The translations under genes were made by a program, and so were the position numbers. Below are positions 35,926 through 44,333 of a stretch of DNA of 64,000 bases, in pieces. This stretch comes from Pseudomonas sp. PDM05 (GTDB lineage Bacteria; Pseudomonadota; Gammaproteobacteria; Pseudomonadales; Pseudomonadaceae): positions 186,001-250,000 of the forward strand of contig NZ_JACVAC010000001.1 in assembly GCF_014851685.1 (NCBI RefSeq), given 5' to 3'. The notes below the pieces were generated by a model. That model did no database searches. It saw only the letters and a list, made by a program, of their open reading frames with translations, and was not told where the DNA came from. The first letter of the stretch is position 1, and the number at the start of each line of letters is the position of its first letter.

Positions 35926-37542
35926 ATGACCACCAGCAACCTGCTCGCCCAGCTGTTTCCCGCCTCCGCCGCCGAGATTCCCGAGCAATACCGCCTGGCG
36001 GCGCCTATTGAACAGCGTGAGTATCTGGTCGATGGCCAGTTGCGGATCTGGAACGGGCCGCTCGCCCAGGTGCAGAGCCCGGTGCAACTGGGTGAAAAAC
36101 GCGTGCATATCGGCAGCACGCCGTTGCTGGATGCCGATACCGCCCTCACCGCCCTCGAGGCCGCCGTGCGCGCCTACAACCGTGGCCAGGGTGAATGGCC
36201 GACGATGCGCGTGGTCGAGCGCATCAGGCACGTCGAAGCGTTTTTGCACCGCATGCGCGAGCAGCGCGACGTGGTGGTCAAGCTGCTGATGTGGGAAATC
36301 GGCAAGAACCTCAAGGACTCGCAGAAAGAATTCGACCGCACCTGCGACTACATCACCGACACCATCAACGCCCTCAAGGAACTCGACCGCCGCTCCAGCC
36401 GCTTCGAACTGGAGCAGGACACCCTCGGCCAGATCCGCCGCGTACCGCTGGGTGTAGCGCTGTGCATGGGCCCTTACAACTACCCGCTCAACGAGACGTT
36501 CACCACGCTGATCCCGGCGCTGATCATGGGCAATACCGTGGTGTTCAAGCCGGCCAAGCTTGGCGTGCTGTTGATCCGGCCCTTGCTCGAAGCCTTCCGC
36601 GACAGCTTCCCGGCCGGGGTGATCAATGTGATCTACGGCAGTGGCCGCGAGACCGTCAGCGCGCTGATGGCCAGCGGCAAGATCGACATCTTCGCGTTTA
36701 TCGGCACCAACAAGGCCGCCAGTGATTTGAAAAAGCTGCACCCCAAGCCGCACCGCCTGCGCGCAGCCCTGGGCCTGGATGCGAAAAACCCCGGCATCGT
36801 GCTGCCCGAGGTCGACCTCGACAACGCCGTCAGCGAAGCCGTCACCGGCTCCCTGTCGTTCAACGGCCAGCGCTGCACCGCGTTGAAAATCCTGTTTGTG
36901 CATGAAGATGTGGTGGCAGGCTTTATCGAAAAATTCAACAAGAAACTGGCCACGCTCAAGCCTGGCATGCCTTGGGAAGAGGGTGTATCCCTGACACCGC
37001 TGCCGGAAGCCGGCAAAGTCGAATACCTCGACGGGCTGGTGGCCGATGCCGCACAGCACGGCGCCCAGGTGGTCAATGAGCACGGCGGTGAAAGCCGCGG
37101 TTCGTTCTTCTACCCGGCGGTGCTGTACCCGGTGAACCCGCAGATGCGCGTGTACCACGAAGAACAGTTCGGCCCGGTGGTGCCGATCGTGCCCTACCGC
37201 GACCTGGAGACCGTGATCGACTACGTGCTGGATTCGGATTTCGGCCAGCAACTGAGCATCTTCGGCACCAATCCCGAGGCTGTCGGCAAGCTGGTGGACA
37301 CCTTCGCCAACCAGGTCGGCCGCATCAATATCAACGCCCAGTGCCAGCGCGGGCCGGACACGTTCCCCTTCAACGGGCGCAAAAACTCGGCCGAGGGCAC
37401 ACTGTCGGTGCATGACGCGTTGCGCGTGTTCTCGATCCGCACATTGGTGGCGACCAAGTTCCAGGAGAGCAACAAGGCGTTGGTCAGCGACATCCTGAAA
37501 AACCGGGACTCCAGCTTCCTGACGACCGACTACATCTTCTAA
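35926..37542 (+). CDS. Aldehyde dehydrogenase, GapN-like NADP-dependent glyceraldehyde-3-phosphate dehydrogenase
   Basis: This 538-residue aldehyde dehydrogenase superfamily member has catalytic C317 (FNGQRCTALK), the cofactor region MGPYNYPLNETF, and KPAKLGVLL. The usual general-base motif ELGGK reads GLDAK here (about residues 283-287). It matches proteins annotated as non-phosphorylating GAPDH in pseudomonads, but the substrate is inferred. The ATG at 35926 has AGGGG seven bases upstream; the open frame extends 51 bases further without support. Confidence 0.8.
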   Translation: MTTSNLLAQLFPASAAEIPEQYRLAAPIEQREYLVDGQLRIWNGPLAQVQSPVQLGEKRVHIGSTPLLDADTALTALEAAVRAYNRGQGEWPTMRVVERIRHVEAFLHRMREQRDVVVKLLMWEIGKNLKDSQKEFDRTCDYITDTINALKELDRRSSRFELEQDTLGQIRRVPLGVALCMGPYNYPLNETFTTLIPALIMGNTVVFKPAKLGVLLIRPLLEAFRDSFPAGVINVIYGSGRETVSALMASGKIDIFAFIGTNKAASDLKKLHPKPHRLRAALGLDAKNPGIVLPEVDLDNAVSEAVTGSLSFNGQRCTALKILFVHEDVVAGFIEKFNKKLATLKPGMPWEEGVSLTPLPEAGKVEYLDGLVADAAQHGAQVVNEHGGESRGSFFYPAVLYPVNPQMRVYHEEQFGPVVPIVPYRDLETVIDYVLDSDFGQQLSIFGTNPEAVGKLVDTFANQVGRININAQCQRGPDTFPFNGRKNSAEGTLSVHDALRVFSIRTLVATKFQESNKALVSDILKNRDSSFLTTDYIF

Positions 37543-37576
37543 ACACACCGCTGGCCAGTCTTGTGTGGGGCTGGCT

Positions 37577-37672
37577 TTTGTGGGAGCTGGCTTGCCTGCG
37601 ATGCAGGCACCTCGGTCTTTCAGTCAGACCAGGGTGATGCAATCGCAGGCAAGCCAGCTCCCACAGTTGACT
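37577..37672. repeat. REP doublet (REPIN-like)
   Basis: GTGGGAGCTGGCTTGCCTGC and its inverted copy flank a spacer of about 55 bp between the gapN-like and FUSC genes. Confidence 0.9.
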
Positions 37673-37708
37673 GCACGCGTCCTGACTATTGAGGCCATTT
37701 TAGTACCA

Positions 37709-38770
37709 ATGAACCTGTCCCTGTTCGCCCGGCGCCTGCTGCGCCCGCTGCTCGACCCGTACCGCCGCTATCGCCACGCCAAACTGATCCACGCCGTGCG
37801 CGTATCCATCGGCCTGCTGGCGACGATCCTGCTGACCACCGGCATCAACCTGCCCCACGGCGAATGGGCCTCGGTGACCATGCTCATCGTGATCGGCGGT
37901 TTGCAGCACCATGGCAATATCGGCAAAAAGGCCGTGGAGCGTGCCTACGGCACCTTGATCGGCGCCAGTGTCGGCCTGGCGCTGGTGCTGCAACAGGCCT
38001 GGTTGGGCCAGCCGTTGCTGACCTACCTGCTGATGTCCGTGGTGTGCGGGTTCTTTTCCTATCACGCCATTGGCAAGGGTGGGTACATCGCGCTGCTGTC
38101 GGCGATCACCGTGTTTATCGTCGCCGGGCATGGCGACAACCCTATATCGGATGGCTTGTGGCGCACCGTCGACATCCTCATTGGCATCGTGCTGGCCCTG
38201 GCCTTCTCGTTCGCCCTGCCGTTGTATGCGGTGTATTCCTGGCGCTACAACCTGGCCAGTGCGTTGCGTGATTGCGCCGAGATCTATAGCCGGATCATCA
38301 GCGGGCGATCGGTCACCGATGATGAGCACTTCAAACTGCTCAATCGCCTGAACGCGGCGATGCTGCAATTACGGTCACTGATGCCATCGGTGTCCAAGGA
38401 AGTACGGATGTCCATGACGGAGCTGGATGCGATCCAGCGCCACCTGCGCCTGTGCATCAGCACCCTGGAGATTCTTGGAAACACGCGACCCGATCCTCGG
38501 GATGAACAGGCCATGGCGCGCATGCAGTTGATGCTAAAGGCCGAACATCGGCAGATTCGGGTGCAGTTGGTGGGGATGGCGCGGGCGTTGAAGTCGGGGA
38601 TGACAGAGCGGCTGGAGCGGCACGGCAATATCACGGCAGCAGAGCCTGTGCTGGATACATCGGTCTACGGTGCTCTGGATGGGTATCGGTTGTTGACGTT
38701 GCAGTTATTGAACAATGTCGATGCGATGCGTGCGCGGCTAGCAAAAACGGCGATCCGATGGAGCATCTAA
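37709..38770 (+). CDS. FUSC-family membrane protein (aromatic-acid exporter type)
   Basis: This 353-residue protein has about six transmembrane helices in the first 175 residues (SIGLLATILLTTGINLPHGEW to ILIGIVLALAFSFALPLYAVY). A cytoplasmic helical domain follows, as in the FUSC group related to YccS and AaeB. Efflux of aromatic acids or related compounds is inferred from the family. The frame upstream of 37709 is translated REP and is not part of the gene. Confidence 0.85.
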   Translation: MNLSLFARRLLRPLLDPYRRYRHAKLIHAVRVSIGLLATILLTTGINLPHGEWASVTMLIVIGGLQHHGNIGKKAVERAYGTLIGASVGLALVLQQAWLGQPLLTYLLMSVVCGFFSYHAIGKGGYIALLSAITVFIVAGHGDNPISDGLWRTVDILIGIVLALAFSFALPLYAVYSWRYNLASALRDCAEIYSRIISGRSVTDDEHFKLLNRLNAAMLQLRSLMPSVSKEVRMSMTELDAIQRHLRLCISTLEILGNTRPDPRDEQAMARMQLMLKAEHRQIRVQLVGMARALKSGMTERLERHGNITAAEPVLDTSVYGALDGYRLLTLQLLNNVDAMRARLAKTAIRWSI

Positions 38771-38780
38771 ACGAGCGAAG

Positions 38781-38812
38781 ACCGGAACAGATACACAAGC
38801 ATCTGCTCCGGT
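38781..38812. terminator. Hairpin between convergent genes
   Basis: ACCGGAACAGAT / ATCTGCTCCGGT forms a 12-bp stem with one mismatch and an 8-nt loop. It lies between the FUSC stop and the stop of the minus-strand Ig-like gene. It lacks a clear T-run, so termination is a guess. Confidence 0.45.
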
Positions 38813-38822
38813 TCGCCACCTA

Positions 38823-41800
38823 TCAGAAAATAACAAACGTCAACAGATACCCCAATTCGGACGCACTGACTTCACCCCCGGTATAAAGACTCTTACCGTA
38901 ACGAGCCAGGAAGCCGGAACTGTCAGTTGACCAGAACGCTTGGTGAGCTTGCCCGCGCCAGCTCGCACCACCATAAACATCATAGATTTCCCGAAGCTCA
39001 CCCAAGCTCGGCAACCGCCCACCTCGGCCACTCGCTTGCTTGACACTCTCCTGATAACCACCACCACCGCCAAAGTCCATGAAGTACTTCACACCCCCTA
39101 CGCTGACGGTATACCCCAGTACCTTGTTATTGGCATCGGTCACCGTGATGTACGCGCTTCCATTGCCACGGATGCTGACCGCTCCGGTCTGCGCATTTAC
39201 CCTCGCACACGCTTCATTGTTTGATCGGTAGGTGTAAGGGAGGCGCCCGCCAGTGGCCGCCCGCGTAAAGACACCTGGGCCACTGTGAGGCGGATAGTTC
39301 GCGTCATCGCGCCATATCCAGATACGTTGGTTCAGGGTAACTGCGCTGGTATTGATCGAGAGGGCAGCCCCCCGGTGAATGGTCGTGGTGCCTGACGAAG
39401 GCTGGGTGCCATATAGCCCTACTGCCCGGAAGGCATAACTACGAACCTGAGCAAGAGCACGAGGATAGCTCCAGTCGCCAGTCGGGCCCACTGGGCGATC
39501 AATCAGATGAACGTTGTTTTCGTATAGCCGGACTTGCTGGTTGGCCGTGGCTTTGCCTTTAAGCGTCACGCTAGTGTCGTAGGTCGTCGCATTGTTGGCC
39601 AGTTGCCCCCGCGAGTCATGTACGGTCAGAGTCGGCGCAATGAAAGCCAGATGCTGAACGGTGTATGTGCGCACGGGAAACATCACGGCGTCGGTCTTGT
39701 CGGCGCTGCGGTCGAAGCTGACCCAGAACATTATCTTCAGCTCCGAAGCATCCTCGAGCGCACGCAATTCAGACACCAATGCCGCGGTATCAATGCCATT
39801 CGTCACTCCGTCTTCACCCACAAGTGCACCGTCCAACAACACGCGCATGTAGTCGGGGTCATCAGTTTTTTTGCCGTGATACTCCAGCCAAACCCGTTGC
39901 GAAGCGTGGGCAAAGTGCCAGGGGTTTACCATCACCCGTTCCGTGCCGACCAGTGAGCCCGTGTTGAGCGTAGCGCCGTTTTGCCCTTGGATAACCGGCT
40001 GCGCAAACGTCGGTGGCAATAGCTCCAGGTTCAGTGCTGGCGACGGTGTGTGCCGTGCGCCGCGGATCAACCAGTACTGCACCGTGATGAACCTTCCACC
40101 CGCTTGAATGTTGGCCCCCACCGTTTCGGCCGGCACATCGAAGTCAACCGTTTTGAATGTATTGCCGGGCTTGGTTTCGCAATAGGTCCCGACGCCGTCA
40201 TCACCGGTGAAACACATTTTAATGTCATCAGAGGGCAGGATCTGCGGCGTCGAAACCCGGACCGTCGCGCCGTGCAGTGCCGCCTCTGCTTGCAACTTGT
40301 CGGGGTCTTTCTGCGCTTGCAGCACCTCTGGGCGGAGCAACGTGCCTATCGCCGCACCAACGGTTACTTCAAGTACTTCAGAATGCAACGCACGCGAGCC
40401 ATTCGCAGGAATCAGGGAGTAACTCAAGCGGATAGTCCCGCCGAGATTGACGTCTGCGTAGTGCCTGTCCAGTGAAAATAGAACAGGTCTACCCGCTGTC
40501 GCTGCGCTGAGACGGATTTCATCGTTGGTACTGCCGGTCGGAGCGCTTCCTACCAGGCGCCATTGAAAGAGGTCGCCGACGGCGGTCCTCAGATAAGGCA
40601 GTGTGATATCGAGCTGACCAAACAGGTCACGCGGGTCCAAGTTGTCCTGATCATCGACCCTATCGATTTCCGGCCGTGGCATTTCAGCTAATCGAGGGCC
40701 GAACTCCACGAACGTCGATTCGGACTCGCGAACGGTTTGCGTGCCCGCCCCCAGCAGGCGGATCACACCATCGTCGACCTTATAGAAAACCCTCACTGGG
40801 CCCAATCCAATGAACCGCGAAAAAATGGCGTTAGAGACCGTGCGAAAACGCGTTGGCGGCGGTGGATCGCCTGCGATGTGGCTGACTTCATAGGAGACAA
40901 TCCCCCCGCCCGGCAAGTAAGCCTCCATACAGAGGGTGACCAGGAAGCCGGGGTCGTAGGGGGTGAAGGACGGGTTGGGATACTCAACGGTGACGAAAGG
41001 TTCGCTGGGGTCTACCACGCCCCCCAGGGCTTGCACCACATTGACCGCCGGCATATTCGCAATAGTGCCGGAGATCAGGATCGTCAACGACTGGGAGGTG
41101 GCTAATACCGTGCCCAGTGGGAACTCCAGCCGCCAGGTAATCCTCATCGAGCCCTGGATCAACTGCTTGATAATGTCCTCATCCACATTGAAAAAACTCG
41201 ACCGCCCCGGATTTACCACGGCATCGGGCAACTCCACCTGCAAACTGGAACCATCGCCCCGGGTACCATTCAACGTCACTACGATACGAGCTCCCGCAGG
41301 CGTCGAGCTTCCATCTGGCAGCCGACGAGGAGTAACAACCTCGACCCGGAAATTGCTTCCCGCTTCTTCGTCATAGTTGACGGATGTCGCGTCCACAAAG
41401 TTGACTTGGAAGTACGCGCGTTCAAGCAGGTCTGGATCTAGCTCGGCTTGCAGGTTCACGGCTTGAGAAAAGTGTTCAACATGCCCCGAGCGATTTTCCA
41501 CCTCATCAAAAACCTGATAGCGGATAGCGATAAGCCCGCTGCTGGTCCCAATGATCGCAGGGCCGACCTCCACCTCAATCGGTTTCGCGCCTGAAGCATG
41601 ATCATCATCGAGCTCAAAGATCACCAAATTAATGATTGTGTCCCAGTACAGATACACCCTATCGCGCACACGTTTACCGGGGTAATCAATCGTCAACTTC
41701 ACACCTAGCGCCGCACGCTCCGGGGTCAGGATTGCACCAGGGGCGGCAAGGTCATCGGGCAAAAATATCCGCAGTTTATCGTGATACCCCAGCGAAGGCT

Positions 41801-42227
41801 GTTCATCCAAACCAGGCCTTTCCGACTTGGCGAAAACCGTCAGATCGTCCGAGGTACTCGTGGTGCCGGAGCCATTTCGCACGACTCGTGAAAACACCGG
41901 AAATATAAAGCCACGCGGAAACCGTTCTTCCTCTATGACAAGCCGGAAGAAGTTATTGGTTTGCTCGCCGGGCCTGACAAAATCCGATGCTAGCGGTATG
42001 ACATCGTCCACCGCATAAATCTCAAAAGTATCGCCGACGCCTAATCCGGTCCATCGGGAGAGCGTGACAAGCAAATAGGGCTGAAGATGGCGTGCGCCCA
42101 AGCCTATATCTGCCCCCACTACACCTAGCACCGGGTTGGAAAAAATCGGCGGTTCAAGATCATTGACGCGCGTGGAACGCTGGTAACAAACAGGCAGATG
42201 CGACCGCACCGCTGGTTCTTTAGACAT
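38823..42227 (-). CDS. Large Ig-like repeat protein with C-terminal lectin-like module
   Basis: This 1134-residue protein consists mostly of beta-strand modules of about 100 residues (N-terminal units around GVGDTFEIYAVDD, GDLFQWRLVGS). A bacterial Ig-like unit follows near residues 885-965 (TLTVHDSRGQLAN...). A BIG2-like unit lies near 985-1060 (TYRSNNEACARVNAQTGAVSI). The final 70 residues (GGRLPSLGELREIYDVYG ... FWSTDSSGF) resemble the lectin-like caps of intimin/invasin-type proteins. No signal peptide, LysM domain, beta-barrel or sorting motif is visible. AAGGAG seven bases before the ATG at 42227 fixes the start. Codon use is less GC-biased than in neighbours, suggesting transfer. An adhesion-like or toxin-associated role is inference. 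Confidence 0.75.
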   Translation of the reverse strand: MSKEPAVRSHLPVCYQRSTRVNDLEPPIFSNPVLGVVGADIGLGARHLQPYLLVTLSRWTGLGVGDTFEIYAVDDVIPLASDFVRPGEQTNNFFRLVIEEERFPRGFIFPVFSRVVRNGSGTTSTSDDLTVFAKSERPGLDEQPSLGYHDKLRIFLPDDLAAPGAILTPERAALGVKLTIDYPGKRVRDRVYLYWDTIINLVIFELDDDHASGAKPIEVEVGPAIIGTSSGLIAIRYQVFDEVENRSGHVEHFSQAVNLQAELDPDLLERAYFQVNFVDATSVNYDEEAGSNFRVEVVTPRRLPDGSSTPAGARIVVTLNGTRGDGSSLQVELPDAVVNPGRSSFFNVDEDIIKQLIQGSMRITWRLEFPLGTVLATSQSLTILISGTIANMPAVNVVQALGGVVDPSEPFVTVEYPNPSFTPYDPGFLVTLCMEAYLPGGGIVSYEVSHIAGDPPPPTRFRTVSNAIFSRFIGLGPVRVFYKVDDGVIRLLGAGTQTVRESESTFVEFGPRLAEMPRPEIDRVDDQDNLDPRDLFGQLDITLPYLRTAVGDLFQWRLVGSAPTGSTNDEIRLSAATAGRPVLFSLDRHYADVNLGGTIRLSYSLIPANGSRALHSEVLEVTVGAAIGTLLRPEVLQAQKDPDKLQAEAALHGATVRVSTPQILPSDDIKMCFTGDDGVGTYCETKPGNTFKTVDFDVPAETVGANIQAGGRFITVQYWLIRGARHTPSPALNLELLPPTFAQPVIQGQNGATLNTGSLVGTERVMVNPWHFAHASQRVWLEYHGKKTDDPDYMRVLLDGALVGEDGVTNGIDTAALVSELRALEDASELKIMFWVSFDRSADKTDAVMFPVRTYTVQHLAFIAPTLTVHDSRGQLANNATTYDTSVTLKGKATANQQVRLYENNVHLIDRPVGPTGDWSYPRALAQVRSYAFRAVGLYGTQPSSGTTTIHRGAALSINTSAVTLNQRIWIWRDDANYPPHSGPGVFTRAATGGRLPYTYRSNNEACARVNAQTGAVSIRGNGSAYITVTDANNKVLGYTVSVGGVKYFMDFGGGGGYQESVKQASGRGGRLPSLGELREIYDVYGGASWRGQAHQAFWSTDSSGFLARYGKSLYTGGEVSASELGYLLTFVIF

Positions 42228-42472
42228 GATTGAACTCCTTGAACGCGGGCCTTCAAGGCCACGAGACAAGGAAATCAGACTCCTGGGGAGTCTTAGCGTC
42301 TACCTGTCAGAACTGACAGTCACGACGAGTGGTACTGCATTGCGTGGTCACCTTGCGAGAGTGACATCCGCGCTTTGCATGTGGGTTTACATCTTTTCCT
42401 ACATATTTTTCACGATTTATTCACATCTGCAGCCGTAGTGTGAAGCCTCATCCGTTACAAATGTTGCATATC
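42228..42472. other. Structured leader and promoter region of the Ig-like gene
   Basis: This AT-rich region contains three perfect palindromes close to the start codon: GGCCTTCAAGGCC (42248-42260), AGACTCC-TGG-GGAGTCT (42277-42293) and CTGTCAGAACTGACAG (42304-42319). A run of consecutive hairpins in the mRNA leader is expected. No coding gene is credible. Confidence 0.55.
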
Positions 42473-42502
42473 AAGCCCGCCGCCCCAGCGGGCTTTTTTT
42501 TG
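42473..42502 (+). terminator. Plus-strand Rho-independent terminator without an obvious gene
   Basis: An AAGCCCGC / GCGGGCTT stem with a 7-nt loop is followed by TTTTTTTT on the plus strand, while both neighbouring genes are on the minus strand. Confidence 0.7.
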
Positions 42503-42515
42503 CCTCGGATCTGCT

Positions 42516-43268
42516 TTAACGCGAAGCCTTGGCGACCGGCGCCGCCGCCTGTTCACGAATCGCACGCTGGGTATCCAATACCCGCGCCAACGCGGTTTCA
42601 GCCTCGGGGCTCTGTTGCGGGACACGAATGGCCGCCGACACCAGCGTGATCAACTTGGCCATCACCTCGGCATCCGTCGCGGGGCGGCCCAGGCTCATGG
42701 AGTTCATCAGCAGGCGCAATTCCGTGCCGGCCATCACCCCGGAAATCGCCTTGAGGGCAAATTGCAGACGCACGCCGAGTTCGTTGCGCGGCAGGTCCGG
42801 CAGGGCCAGGGCGAAGGCTTCGAAGAAGCGCTGGAACACCGGCTGGTAATGCACCTTGAGGTATTCCTGGATGAACGGCGAGGTGTCGCTGTAGACCCGG
42901 CCGAGGAAACGGATGAACGAGCGGCCTTCGCCACTGGCCGGATCACTGCGTTCCAGGCCCATGGCCGGGGCGAACAGCACGCCGAGCAGGGTGTCGCAAT
43001 CGAGCGGGCCGTCGGATTCGGCCTCGCAGCGGGCCAGCAGCTCCAGGCGCTGCTCGTTGAGCGGCTCCAGGCGTTGCATCAACAGGGTTTTCATCAGGGA
43101 ATCCTTGTCCCCGAAGTGATAGTTCACGGCGGCCAGGTTGACTTGGGCACGTTCGGTAATCTGGCGTAACAAAACCGCGTCATATCCGTACTTGATAAAG
43201 AGGGCCTCAGTCGCATCCAGCAATCGAGTTTTGGTAACGTTTGGAGCGCTGAGTTTCTTCGCGACCAT
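42516..43268 (-). CDS. TetR/AcrR-family transcriptional regulator
   Basis: This 250-residue repressor has its TetR helix-turn-helix at about residues 14-60 (TKTRLLDATEALFIKYGYDAV, then QITERAQVNLAAVNYHFGDKDSL). A ligand/dimer domain follows (FIRFLGRVYSDTSPFIQEYL, typical of the C-terminal TetR_C group). It is divergent from the exporter operon at 43626, the usual local-repressor layout. The ATG at 43268 gives MVAKKLSAPNVTKTRLL; the upstream frame is poorly coding. The ribosome site is weak. Confidence 0.9.
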   Translation of the reverse strand: MVAKKLSAPNVTKTRLLDATEALFIKYGYDAVLLRQITERAQVNLAAVNYHFGDKDSLMKTLLMQRLEPLNEQRLELLARCEAESDGPLDCDTLLGVLFAPAMGLERSDPASGEGRSFIRFLGRVYSDTSPFIQEYLKVHYQPVFQRFFEAFALALPDLPRNELGVRLQFALKAISGVMAGTELRLLMNSMSLGRPATDAEVMAKLITLVSAAIRVPQQSPEAETALARVLDTQRAIREQAAAPVAKASR

Positions 43269-43289
43269 AAGAGTTCCACGGCGGAAATA

Positions 43290-43310
43290 TTGTTTTAAAA
43301 AATAATTTGA
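43290..43310. promoter_or_regulatory. AT-rich operator-like site, left copy
   Basis: The sequence starts TTGTTTT and ends ATTTGA, centred on TTTTAAAA. An inverted close copy lies at 43506-43527. It sits 22 bp upstream of the TetR start codon, where autorepression would be expected. Confidence 0.45.
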
Positions 43311-43505
43311 TTTTTTATACCGGGGCCGCCCGTCGAAAGCAAGTAGTGACACACCGCCATGCTATCCAAAGCCTTTGAAAACGGGGACATGGAGGCGGGT
43401 CAAAGGGGTTGATGGGGGCTCGAAAAGGCCGGCGGGGACTTCGTTTCAAAGGGTAAAACCGCTCTACATCCATGGCTGGCGAAGCGCATTGAACGCGGTT
43501 ACTAT

Positions 43506-43527
43506 TCAAAGAATATTTTAAAAACAA
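43506..43527. promoter_or_regulatory. AT-rich operator-like site, right copy (inverted)
   Basis: On the minus strand this reads TTGTTTTTAAAATATTCTTT and then GA, nearly the same as the left copy with one inserted base. It lies about 100 bp before the exporter operon. The intervening DNA (43311-43505) holds no gene. Confidence 0.45.
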
Positions 43528-43625
43528 GAAATAAAACCGGTCCATGACGCCTACCCGGCAGCACCCGATCTTGTTACAAGGCTTTACCGGGAGTACGGGG
43601 TAGCGTCGAGACTGAAGGCGTAGTC

Positions 43626-44333
43626 ATGATGACAGATACCCCCGCGCACCCAGGCTTGATCTCCCTGCAAGGCATCGGCAAACGCTACCAGTTGGCCGGG
43701 CAGCCACTGTCCATTCTCAATGATGTGTGCCTGTCCATCGCCCGTGGCGACAGCTGCGGTATTCTCGGCGCCTCCGGTTCCGGCAAAAGCACCCTGCTCA
43801 ATATCCTCGGCCTGCTCGACTTGCCCAACTGCGGCAGGTACCACTTCGCCGGCCACGACATCTTCAACGCCACGCCCGATGAACTGGCCGCGATCCGCAA
43901 CCAGCAGATCGGTTTTGTGTTCCAGAGTTTCAACCTGCTGCCGCGCCTCAGCGCCCTCGATAACGTCGCCCTGCCCCTGAGTTATCGCGGCGTGTCCCGC
44001 CATGAATCGGTGGCGCAGGCGCTGCGCATGCTTGAACAGGTCGGCCTGGCCGACCGTGCCCACCACCGCCCCGCCGACCTCTCCGGCGGCCAGCGCCAAC
44101 GGGTCGCCATCGCCCGGGCGCTGGTGGGCAACCCCTCGGTGATCCTCGCCGACGAACCCACCGGCAACCTCGACAGCAGCACCGCCCAGGACATCATGGA
44201 CCTGCTCCTGGCCCTCAACCGCGAGCAGCACGTCACCCTGATCATCGTCACCCATGACCCGCAGATCGCCGCACGCCTGGAGCGCAAGATTCTGGTGCGC
44301 AACGGCGTGGTGCAAGAGGCCGCGCACCCATGA
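43626..44333 (+). CDS. ABC transporter ATP-binding protein, MacB/LolD type
   Basis: This 235-residue ATPase has Walker A GASGSGKST (about residues 49-57), Q-loop FVFQSFNLLPRLSALDNV, signature LSGGQRQRVAIARAL and Walker B VILADEPTGNLDSST. The sequence is of the MacB/FtsE/LolD mechanotransmission class. It is the first gene of a four-gene export operon and overlaps the permease gene by four bases. Confidence 0.93.
   Translation: MMTDTPAHPGLISLQGIGKRYQLAGQPLSILNDVCLSIARGDSCGILGASGSGKSTLLNILGLLDLPNCGRYHFAGHDIFNATPDELAAIRNQQIGFVFQSFNLLPRLSALDNVALPLSYRGVSRHESVAQALRMLEQVGLADRAHHRPADLSGGQRQRVAIARALVGNPSVILADEPTGNLDSSTAQDIMDLLLALNREQHVTLIIVTHDPQIAARLERKILVRNGVVQEAAHP

Noticed and set aside
37565..37708. 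N-terminal extension of the FUSC gene
   Set aside because: It translates the REP doublet (GAGLPAMQ); the ATG at 37709 gives the normal start.
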